64,000 bases of DNA from an uncultured Alphaproteobacteria bacterium (lineage in GTDB: Bacteria > Pseudomonadota > Alphaproteobacteria > Micropepsales > Micropepsaceae), in assembly GCA_902825865.1 (NCBI GenBank), contig CADECX010000012.1:1-64000 (forward strand), read 5' to 3'. This document shows, in pieces, positions 17,518-25,290 of the stretch; position 1 is the stretch's first letter; every line of letters starts with the position of its first letter. The notes beneath the pieces are model-generated. The model was given only the letters and a program-made list of their open reading frames with translations. It was not told the origin of the DNA and searched no databases. Made by a program: the position numbers and the translations under genes.

Positions 17518-20500
17518 ATGCATGCTATGTCTGTAAAATCCTTGATGTTTCTCACCTCGGCGCTGGTCTCAGCCGGGTTGGTGATCGAACCGCTGGCGGC
17601 AAACGCCGCCGGTTTGCGCCAAACTGGCACATGGGGACGGCCCGCGGGTGTGAGCCGTCCTGTGTCAAACCTGCGCTGTGACGGTGTGCCTGGTGTCGGC
17701 AGTATCGCCATGCGGCCCATGACTATGCCCGGTGTGGGCAATGTGAGCGCCTTCCGGCCCGCCCCAGGGGTGAATACCGGCAATCGTGATTTTTCGATGC
17801 GGCGCGGCTTTGACGGCGGACGCATGAGCGAAGGTGCCCGCGCCGCTTTTGGCAGCCGCCCTTTGAATGTGATGGGCGGGAATGTGATGGGCGGGAATGT
17901 GATGGGCGGCGCCGACGCTTCACTGCCGGCTGCCGAAAGTGCCGGCCGTTCCAGTGGATTTTCGGCTGGCGGATCGTCGCCGCGCCCGTTCATGCACTCC
18001 AGCCGTCCCTTGAATGTTCAGGGCGGGAATGGCGGCGGCTACGACGGCGGCGCGAGGGTCACCAACAATTTCATCAAGAATATCGACGCTTCCAAGCGGA
18101 TCGATGTCTACAAGCCGGTGACGGTCAACAACAATATCGACAACTCCAAGACCATCAACGTCTACAAGCCCATCACCATCAACAAGCCGATCACCATCAC
18201 CAAGAATATCGACGCCTCCAAGACCATCAATATCACCAAGAATATCGACAATTCCAAATATATCGACGCGTCCAAAACCATCGATATCGACCGGTCGGTT
18301 CGTATCGAAAAGAACACTATTTTCAATTTTGCCGGCCACGGTCATGGCGGTGGCCATGGCGGCGGTGGCGGTAACGGTGGCGGCAGCAACAACAATAACA
18401 ACAATAACAACAATACGAACGGCAACAATAACAACAACACCAACAGCAATAACAACAGCAACAACACAAATAGCAACAACACCAATACCAACAGCAACAA
18501 CACCACGACGACGAACAACAACAATTCGATGTCGGACGCGGCGGCGCTGGCGCTCGCCGTGGCGATCGCGCAATTGAATTCGACGATTCACAATACCAAC
18601 AACAACAGCTCGCAGGGCGGCAGCAGCACCGGCAATGTCACCAACGTCACCGTGATCGGCGGCAACGCGACAGCGACCGGTGGTGAGGCCGGGGCGGGTG
18701 GCGCCGGCGGCGTCGGCAATGGCGGCGCGGGTGGTGTCGGCAATGGCGGTTCGGCCGATGTGGACGTCAACGTCTCGTCCAGTTCGAATAACAGCAGCAC
18801 CAATTCGCCGAGCAATACGTTCAATCCCAACCTGACTTACACGCCCAGCAACAGCTACGATCCGAGCAATACATACAACCCCAGCAACACCTACAATCCG
18901 ACCATCACCATCAACAATTCCGGCACCGGCTCGGGCGGGTCTGGTTCAACGCCGATCACGCTGACCATCGATAATTCCGCCAACAACTCGGCCAACAATT
19001 CCTCGCAGTCGAGTGTGGGCAATGTTTCCGCGACCGGCGGCAGCAACACCAACACACAAACAAATAGTCAGGCTGCGACCAACAACGCGACGGGCGGTTC
19101 TTCCAGCGTGGGCAACACCAGCGCGGCCAGCAATCAGACCCAAACCCAAACGGGCACCAACACCAATACCAACACCGCCAATCCCACCAACACCTTCAAC
19201 CCGGACAACAGCAATACGGCTAACCCAAGCAATATTTTCAATCCGGCCAATACCAACACCGCCCAGGGCGGCGCGGGCGGTCAAGGCGGAGCAGGTGGCC
19301 AGGGTGGGGCAGGCGGCACCGCCACCGTCTTTGTGCTGGGCACCAGCAGCGGCGGAGGATCGAGCACACCGCCGATCACCATCACCATCGATGCATCCAG
19401 CGGCGTGGGCGATGTCTCGTCCAACAGCGGCGGCAATAGCCAGACACAGTACAACAACCAGACCATCGATGTCAGCAACAGCGCCCAGGGCGGCGCGGGC
19501 GGTTCGGCCAACAACAGCGCCACCATCGCGCCCGTGGTCACCATAAACCCGGTCATAACCGCCAACGGCCAGGGCGGTGCGGGCGGCTCGGCTTCCGCCG
19601 ATAACAATTCCACCATCAACCCGGTTATCACCGCCAATGCGCAAGGCGGGACCGGCGGCACCGCGACCAACACCAACAGCGCGCAAGGTGGAAACGCGAC
19701 TGGCGGAAACGCCACCGGCGGAAACGCCACCGCCAACCCCAACAACACCAACAGCGCGAGCGGTACAGGCAACGGTGGAAACGCCACCAACTCCAACACC
19801 AACAGTGCGACGGCCAACAGCAACGCGAATGCAACCGGCTCCGGCCAGGGCGCGAGTGGTGGCAATATGGTGGTCAACCAGACTCAGAACAATACGAACA
19901 CCAACAACAGTGCGAACAACCAGAGTCAGTTCCAGAACAGCAACAACAACCAGAATTTCAACAACACTTCGAACAATCAGAACGGCCCCAATTACAACAA
20001 CAACTATGTCGCGCCGCCGCCGGTGCAAGGCCCGGGCGGTGTGTTTGGCTATTATCAGCCGGGCGGTCCCGACGGCGCTTATGGCTATGCGCGGCCGGTT
20101 CTGCCGGCCGTGGCGGCGCAAAGAAGTGGCGCGGGTGCGCAATGCCGCTTCGTCGACACAACCGTGGTCAAGGCGATACATGCGGTCTGCCTGGCGGGTG
20201 ATGGCCGGCAATTTCCCGCCTCGCACATGATCGGCGACACCTGGATCAACAGCGGTTATGAGGGCGAAATTGCCCGTTGCCTGCCGGGCTCGGTCCTGAA
20301 GGTGATGATCGGCTCCGTGATGATGAGCAATCAGGGCATGGCGGTATCGCTGAACGACGCCCATGTCATGTCCTGCCGCCCCGGCGAGGCGGTGCGCCAT
20401 TTCAAGGACGGCATGCTCAAATGCGCTCCCGCCCGCAAGGTGCCGGACTGCACCGAACGCACCAATTTGCGCAAGTGGGGAACCGGCGACATGTTCTTCA

Positions 20501-20685
20501 CCTATGTCACGCGTGTCTGTCTGGAGCAAAGGCGTGAGATGGTGGGAGGCATGAGCCAAGTCAGCCCCTCCTACAGCTATCAAATGTCCCAGGAACAAAG
20601 AAACATGGCCGCGGCGGCTGCGGCGGCGAAGGCGCGCGAGCTGCGCCTGTCGGGCATCACCCCATATGGCGGCGCTGGGGGCTAA
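17518..20685 (+). CDS. Giant Asn/Gly-rich secreted repeat protein
   Basis: This 1055-residue protein has a signal peptide ending near ANAAG. Residues 180-270 form a short-period repeat alternating KNIDASK/NNIDNSK with TINVYKP/TINITK units, suggestive of a beta-solenoid. A GHGGGHGG stretch follows, then about 560 residues of Asn/Ser/Thr/Gly low-complexity sequence with motifs such as NPSNTYNP, QGGAGG and GGNATGGNAT. The C-terminal 180 residues are a globular domain with seven cysteines (for example AQCRF, ARCLPG, MSCRPG, PDCTER), probably disulfide-bonded. I do not recognise the family. The architecture suggests a surface or biofilm protein, which is inference. The start at 17518 has GGAGG seven bases upstream; ATG 17527 is an alternative. 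It shows no PEP-CTERM tail. Confidence 0.8.
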   Translation: MHAMSVKSLMFLTSALVSAGLVIEPLAANAAGLRQTGTWGRPAGVSRPVSNLRCDGVPGVGSIAMRPMTMPGVGNVSAFRPAPGVNTGNRDFSMRRGFDGGRMSEGARAAFGSRPLNVMGGNVMGGNVMGGADASLPAAESAGRSSGFSAGGSSPRPFMHSSRPLNVQGGNGGGYDGGARVTNNFIKNIDASKRIDVYKPVTVNNNIDNSKTINVYKPITINKPITITKNIDASKTINITKNIDNSKYIDASKTIDIDRSVRIEKNTIFNFAGHGHGGGHGGGGGNGGGSNNNNNNNNNTNGNNNNNTNSNNNSNNTNSNNTNTNSNNTTTTNNNNSMSDAAALALAVAIAQLNSTIHNTNNNSSQGGSSTGNVTNVTVIGGNATATGGEAGAGGAGGVGNGGAGGVGNGGSADVDVNVSSSSNNSSTNSPSNTFNPNLTYTPSNSYDPSNTYNPSNTYNPTITINNSGTGSGGSGSTPITLTIDNSANNSANNSSQSSVGNVSATGGSNTNTQTNSQAATNNATGGSSSVGNTSAASNQTQTQTGTNTNTNTANPTNTFNPDNSNTANPSNIFNPANTNTAQGGAGGQGGAGGQGGAGGTATVFVLGTSSGGGSSTPPITITIDASSGVGDVSSNSGGNSQTQYNNQTIDVSNSAQGGAGGSANNSATIAPVVTINPVITANGQGGAGGSASADNNSTINPVITANAQGGTGGTATNTNSAQGGNATGGNATGGNATANPNNTNSASGTGNGGNATNSNTNSATANSNANATGSGQGASGGNMVVNQTQNNTNTNNSANNQSQFQNSNNNQNFNNTSNNQNGPNYNNNYVAPPPVQGPGGVFGYYQPGGPDGAYGYARPVLPAVAAQRSGAGAQCRFVDTTVVKAIHAVCLAGDGRQFPASHMIGDTWINSGYEGEIARCLPGSVLKVMIGSVMMSNQGMAVSLNDAHVMSCRPGEAVRHFKDGMLKCAPARKVPDCTERTNLRKWGTGDMFFTYVTRVCLEQRREMVGGMSQVSPSYSYQMSQEQRNMAAAAAAAKARELRLSGITPYGGAGG

Positions 20686-20725
20686 GGCTTGGGGTGCGCA
20701 AATACGCCCTGCCTGCTGCTTAACC

Positions 20726-20734
20726 TGCTATAAT
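20726..20734 (+). promoter_or_regulatory. Extended -10 promoter for the prsK operon
   Basis: TGCTATAAT gives a perfect extended -10 element (TGnTATAAT) 57 bases upstream of the first gene of the FemAB-like-prsK-prsR-prsT operon. No good -35 hexamer is seen 17 bases upstream, which is tolerable for an extended -10. It implies housekeeping-sigma expression of the regulators. Confidence 0.5.
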
Positions 20735-20790
20735 AATGCATATTTCTTGGATAGTTTGATCCGGTATCGTTGATCAATTTAGGGGACGGC

Positions 20791-21849
20791 GTGAGGCTCG
20801 AGAGCTACGGAATTGCGGATGCTCCCGCAAGCCTGCGTTCCCTGTTCGACCGGCAGGCTTGCCCGGAAGGATGCTGGAACTGGTTTGAGATTCTCGCCGA
20901 TACCACCCTGTCGGATAAGGAAAGCGCTTTGATCCTTGCGCTGCTCGGCCAAGACGGCCAGCCGGTCTCGGCCGTGCCCGTCGTGGCGGTGGAGGGACGG
21001 ATCGTCCGGGGACTGACTTCGCCGTTTACGACCCTGTTCCGCGCGCCCTTCGGCCATGACGGAGATGCCAGGGCCTTGGGAAAATTTCTCGCCGCCAAGG
21101 TGGGCGCCACCTTCCGGCTGGACGCTTTGGATCCGGCAGACAGTGCCGCCCGTTCCTTCCAGGAGGGTTTGGCGGGCGGCGGTTTGGTGGTGGCGCGGTT
21201 CCGCCATTTCGCCAACTGGTTTGAAACCATTGATCGTTTCTCCGACTACTGGAACGGCCGGGAGTCGCGGCTGAAATCGACGGTCAAGCGCAAGGCCGCG
21301 CCGTTGGAGCGCGACGGCAAGCTGAATTTCGAGATGATCGATCTGGCGGGTGATTGGCGCCGCGGCGTGGAGATTTACGAAGCGATCTATGCCAGCAGCT
21401 GGAAGCCCCCCGAACCCCACCCCCGCTTCATCGGCGCCCTGCTGGAAAAAATGGGGCGCTCGGCGCGGCTGGGTGTCGCCTGGATCGAGGGCAAGCCGGC
21501 GGCGGCGCAGATCTGGCTGGTGCAGCAGGAGCGCGCCACCATTTTCAAGCTGGCGCACGATCCCGCCTTCGACCGTCAATCGCCGGGCACTTTGCTCACC
21601 CATTGGATATTCCGCCTGATTCATGAGCAGGACGGCGTGCGGAACGTGGATTTCGGCCGGGGGGATGACAGCTATAAAAGGCTGTGGCTGCGTTCTTGCC
21701 AGGACCGCGAGGGGGTCTTGGCGGCCAACCCCCGAACGCTTAAGGGATTGTTGGCGGTTGCCGTCGATATTCTGCCTTCCAGGATTGCGAAGCTTCTGCG
21801 TCGAAAATCCGGCGGTCCCGCCGGACAAACCGAGATGAAGACATCATGA
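20791..21849 (+). CDS. FemAB/GNAT-fold acyltransferase, first gene of the prs operon
   Basis: This protein of about 352 residues has a double GNAT (FemAB-like, Acetyltransf_6) fold; the recognisable half contains RLGVAWIEGKPAAAQIWLVQ, then HDPAFDRQSPGTLLTHW and VRNVDFGRGDDSYKRLW near residues 230-310. Proteins of this type recur in PEP-CTERM/exosortase clusters and are thought to modify surface polysaccharide or its precursors, but no substrate is established. GTG 20791 is chosen because AGGGGA lies just upstream; TTG 20770 is an alternative. Its stop overlaps the prsK start by four bases (ATGA), so it is the leading gene of that operon. Confidence 0.75.
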   Translation: MRLESYGIADAPASLRSLFDRQACPEGCWNWFEILADTTLSDKESALILALLGQDGQPVSAVPVVAVEGRIVRGLTSPFTTLFRAPFGHDGDARALGKFLAAKVGATFRLDALDPADSAARSFQEGLAGGGLVVARFRHFANWFETIDRFSDYWNGRESRLKSTVKRKAAPLERDGKLNFEMIDLAGDWRRGVEIYEAIYASSWKPPEPHPRFIGALLEKMGRSARLGVAWIEGKPAAAQIWLVQQERATIFKLAHDPAFDRQSPGTLLTHWIFRLIHEQDGVRNVDFGRGDDSYKRLWLRSCQDREGVLAANPRTLKGLLAVAVDILPSRIAKLLRRKSGGPAGQTEMKTS

Positions 21850-23888
21850 CGACGCCGTTTCTCGTCTGGGGGCATGAAGCCGCGTTCCTGGCGTATCTGG
21901 TCTTCGCCGCGCTCGTCGCCGTGCGCAGCTCGCGCACCTTGCATGCCGCTCTGTTCCTGGTCGTGATGCTGTTCACCGCGGCTTGGGCGCAATCCTTCGT
22001 GGCGGTGTATCTGGGATTTGCGCCGATCTGGCTGGAGGGCGTCATGGCCGCCGGCCGCGATGTCTCCTGGCTCGCCCTTGCCCTGGCGCTGATGCAGCGC
22101 AATGCCAGCAATACCGGCTATTTCCGGGTGTTGACGGCGGTGGCCGCTTTTCTGGCCGCGGTTCAAATCGGGCTCGGGCTGCATGACCCGATGGCCGGTG
22201 TGGTTGTCGCCGGGGTCAGGATAGACGCCACGCTGATCCGCCTGTCGATGACCATCCTGGGATTTGTCGTGGTGGAAAATGTGATGCGCAACGCCTCCAA
22301 GGGTGAGCTTTGGGCGCTGAAGCATTGGGCGATCGGCTTTTCCGGCGTGCTGGTATTCCAGCTTCTTGCCCGCATCCCGGAATTTCTGATGCACGAACCG
22401 GACCTCAGCCTGGCGGTGGCGACGCCGCTGGTCTACATCATCGCCCTGCCGTTTTTTGTGGTCAGTTCCACGCGCCTTCCCCAGTTGAAGGTCCGCGTTC
22501 ATTCTTCCCGCCGCTTCGCCTTCTATTCCACCACCTTGATCGCGGTGGGGATCATGCTGCAGGGCATCGCGCTGGCGGCCTGGTATGTGCGCACCTATGG
22601 CGGCTCAAACGGTACCGCCCTGGCGGCGGTGGTGGCCTTCAGCGGCGTCGCGGCGGTTCTAGCCGCGCTGGTTTCCTCGGGCGTGCGTTCCCGTTTCCGC
22701 CGCTTCATCAATGAGAATTTTTTCAGCCTCAAATACGACTATCGGCTTGAATGGGAGAAATCCATTCGCGAGCTGACCGTCAATCCGGGACAGGACACGC
22801 CCGAGCGGGTGCTGCGCATTCTCTGCGACCTGATGGACACTTCGGGCGGCGCGATCTGGCTCTATCGGGAAAGCTGGCGGCAGTTCACGCCCGCCGCCAA
22901 GCGGGGCGACACGCTGATCGTTTCTCCGGTGCCGGAGAACGACCCCCGGATCGAAGCGCTGCGCTCGGGAGATGAATCCTTCATCAGCCTCGATGACGAC
23001 GAGCGCGAGGGTCTGTTCGCCCCCTGGCGCAGGTTTGTCGACCATGCCTGGATCGTGGTGCCGATGCGCTACCGTTCGGCGGTCGCGGGCTTCGCCATTC
23101 TCAATCGGCCTCGCGCCCCGCGCACCCTGGATTGGGAGGATCAGAGCCTGCTCAGGCTGGTGGCGATGCAGCTCGCCGCCTATCTGGTGCAGGAGGAAAC
23201 CGCCCAATCCCTGGCCGATGCCCGCCAGCTGGAAGACTTCAACAAGCGTTTTGCCTTTGTCGTGCACGACATCAAGAACACCATCGGCCAGCTTCGCCTG
23301 ATGGTCTCGAACATCACCAAGTTCGGCGATGAAAAGGAGTTCCGCGACGACATGGTGATCACCCTGGGAAATTCGGTGGAACGGCTGGAGGGAATGCTTA
23401 AAAGCCTGACGGTGGTGGGGGGGCAGCGCCCCAAGGCCGGAACCGATCATCAAGTCGTTGAATTAATTGATTTTCTTGAAAAATTTACGAAAGAGAAATG
23501 CTCTTTGGGGCACAATGTCCTTCTGAGTACAAATCTTTCAAACTCATCGCTTGTGCGGACGGATTTCGATATTTTGCACCGCGTGCTTGAACATGTTGTT
23601 TCCAATGCGCTGGAAGCCAGCGCGGAAGGGGCAGCCGTCAAGATCGACGCGTCGGCTGGCAAAAACACACTACAGATCGCAGTCCTGGATCAAGGGTCGG
23701 GCATGACGCAGCAGTTCGTGAACGAGGAACTCTTCCGGCCGCTCAAATCCACCAAGCGTGGAGGCTTCGGCATCGGCGGCTATCAGGTTCGCGAGCTGAT
23801 GCGCGATCTGGGCGGCGATGTTGTCGTCGAAAGCACCGTGGGCGAAGGCACCTGTGTCACCCTTTCCTTACCGCTTGTATTGCATTAG
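21846..23888 (+). CDS. prsK: PEP-CTERM system sensor histidine kinase PrsK
   Basis: This 680-residue membrane histidine kinase has roughly the first 290 residues as hydrophobic segments (eight or more helices), then a GAF-like domain of about 160 residues. The phosphoacceptor box VVHDIKNTIGQLRLM lies near 470, and the ATPase domain carries VSNALEAS, DQGSGM and GGFGIGGYQV. This domain order matches PrsK, the kinase partnered with PrsR in exosortase-A genomes. In Zoogloea-type bacteria PrsK/PrsR with sigma-54 is reported to control PEP-CTERM genes. It is translationally coupled to the upstream FemAB-like gene and six bases from prsR. The signal sensed is unknown. Confidence 0.92.
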   Translation: MTTPFLVWGHEAAFLAYLVFAALVAVRSSRTLHAALFLVVMLFTAAWAQSFVAVYLGFAPIWLEGVMAAGRDVSWLALALALMQRNASNTGYFRVLTAVAAFLAAVQIGLGLHDPMAGVVVAGVRIDATLIRLSMTILGFVVVENVMRNASKGELWALKHWAIGFSGVLVFQLLARIPEFLMHEPDLSLAVATPLVYIIALPFFVVSSTRLPQLKVRVHSSRRFAFYSTTLIAVGIMLQGIALAAWYVRTYGGSNGTALAAVVAFSGVAAVLAALVSSGVRSRFRRFINENFFSLKYDYRLEWEKSIRELTVNPGQDTPERVLRILCDLMDTSGGAIWLYRESWRQFTPAAKRGDTLIVSPVPENDPRIEALRSGDESFISLDDDEREGLFAPWRRFVDHAWIVVPMRYRSAVAGFAILNRPRAPRTLDWEDQSLLRLVAMQLAAYLVQEETAQSLADARQLEDFNKRFAFVVHDIKNTIGQLRLMVSNITKFGDEKEFRDDMVITLGNSVERLEGMLKSLTVVGGQRPKAGTDHQVVELIDFLEKFTKEKCSLGHNVLLSTNLSNSSLVRTDFDILHRVLEHVVSNALEASAEGAAVKIDASAGKNTLQIAVLDQGSGMTQQFVNEELFRPLKSTKRGGFGIGGYQVRELMRDLGGDVVVESTVGEGTCVTLSLPLVLH

Positions 23889-23894
23889 TCCGCC

Positions 23895-25274
23895 ATGAAA
23901 AAAGCAGTCTCAGAAACGCCCGCTCCAGCCGCCCAAGACGAACGCCGCGTCCTCTTGGTGGAAGACGATGTCGGCCTGCAGAAGCAGATGCGCTGGGCGC
24001 TTTCTCCCTATGTCGTCGACATTGCCGGAAACCGGACCGAGGCGCTGGAAAAAATATCCAACGCCAAGCCTTACAACGCGGTTGTGCTCGATCTTGGTCT
24101 GCCGCCGGATGAAAACGGCGCCAGCGAAGGCCTTAAGACGCTGGACGAGATATTGAATGTGGCGCCACGCACCAAGGTGATCGTCGCCAGCGGCAATGTC
24201 GAACGTGCCAATGCGGTGCGGGCTGTCAGCAAGGGAGCGTTCGATTTTGTCGCCAAGCCGCTCGACAGCGAAGTCCTGAAAATTATTCTCGATCGCGCGG
24301 TGCGCATGAACGAGCTGGAGGAAGAAAACAAACAGTTGCGTGAGCAGTCCGCCCGCGCCACCGATGGGTTGGTTTTCGGCTCGGAGAAAATGAGCCAGAT
24401 CGCGCAAATTCTCAATCGCGTGGGACCGATGGACGTCAGCGTGTTGCTGATCGGGGAAACCGGCACCGGCAAGGAAGTGATGGCCAAGGCGCTGCACCGT
24501 CTGTCTCCGCGCAGCGCGCAGCCCTTCGTTGCGATCAATTGCGCCTCCATTCCTGAGAACCTTCTGGAAAGCGAGCTTTTCGGGCACGAAAAAGGCGCCT
24601 TCACCGGCGCGGTCAAGCGAACCCACGGAAAGTTCGAGCTGGCCGATAACGGCACGCTGTTCCTGGACGAAATCGGCGACATGCCGCTTCCCCTGCAAGC
24701 CAAGCTGCTGCGGTTCCTGCAGGAACGCCGCTTGGAGCGCGTTGGCGGGCGCGAGTCCATTACCGTGAATGTCCGGCTGATCACCGCGACCAACCAGAAG
24801 CTGGAAAAATTGATCGCCGAGGGCCGGTTCCGCGAAGATCTATACTACCGCATCAACGATGTGCGCATCGATTTGCCCAACCTGCGGGAACGGGACGGCG
24901 ACGCGGTATTGCTGGCGCAATATTTCCTGAACGGGTTCAACAAGGCCTATTCCAAGCATCTTTCCGGATTCACCGAGGATGCGCTGGCGGCCTTGTCGGT
25001 CCATCCCTGGCCCGGCAATGTCCGCGAGCTCGAAAACCGGGTGAAGCGCGCCGTGATCATGGCGGAAAACAAGCGCATCACCGCCCAGGACCTGGATTTG
25101 GGCGATATAAAAGCCGGCGACCGCGATCTCAATCTGCGCAAGGAAGTGGCGAAGGTGGAAAAGCGGCTCGCCGCCGAGGCCTTGGCGCTTTCCGACGGGA
25201 ATATTTCCAAGGCCGCCAAGCTTTTGGGCGTCAGCCGGCCACATTTCTACAGCCTAATCGGCCATAACGAATAA
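23895..25274 (+). CDS. prsR: PEP-CTERM system sigma-54 response regulator PrsR
   Basis: This 459-residue NtrC-type activator has a receiver domain at residues 15-135 with phosphoacceptor Asp in AVVLDLGLP. The AAA+ domain has Walker A GETGTGKE near 195 and the sigma-54 contact loop GAFTGA near 234. A Fis-type HTH ends the protein (ISKAAKLLGVSRPHFYSL). It should activate sigma-54 promoters after phosphorylation by PrsK. A matching -24/-12 promoter is present in this window before the PEP-CTERM gene (40201-40217). It is the third gene of the operon and is followed after 16 bases by prsT. Confidence 0.95.
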   Translation: MKKAVSETPAPAAQDERRVLLVEDDVGLQKQMRWALSPYVVDIAGNRTEALEKISNAKPYNAVVLDLGLPPDENGASEGLKTLDEILNVAPRTKVIVASGNVERANAVRAVSKGAFDFVAKPLDSEVLKIILDRAVRMNELEEENKQLREQSARATDGLVFGSEKMSQIAQILNRVGPMDVSVLLIGETGTGKEVMAKALHRLSPRSAQPFVAINCASIPENLLESELFGHEKGAFTGAVKRTHGKFELADNGTLFLDEIGDMPLPLQAKLLRFLQERRLERVGGRESITVNVRLITATNQKLEKLIAEGRFREDLYYRINDVRIDLPNLRERDGDAVLLAQYFLNGFNKAYSKHLSGFTEDALAALSVHPWPGNVRELENRVKRAVIMAENKRITAQDLDLGDIKAGDRDLNLRKEVAKVEKRLAAEALALSDGNISKAAKLLGVSRPHFYSLIGHNE

Positions 25275-25290
25275 GACAGCGAGGGACTTC

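Noticed and set aside
17300-17520. TGGCACG-like words in the spacer before the Asn-rich gene
   Set aside because: The spacing to any GC of a -12 box is wrong on either strand.
18061-18300. Regular short repeats that could suggest a CRISPR array
   Set aside because: The repeats are in frame and encode the NID(A/N)SK units. There is no constant repeat with unique spacers.
18946-20598. 550-codon antisense frame opposite the Asn-rich gene
   Set aside because: AAC/GGC-rich repeats give long open frames on the other strand. Its Val/Gly-rich sequence has no signal or domain, while the plus frame has a signal peptide and a Cys-rich domain.
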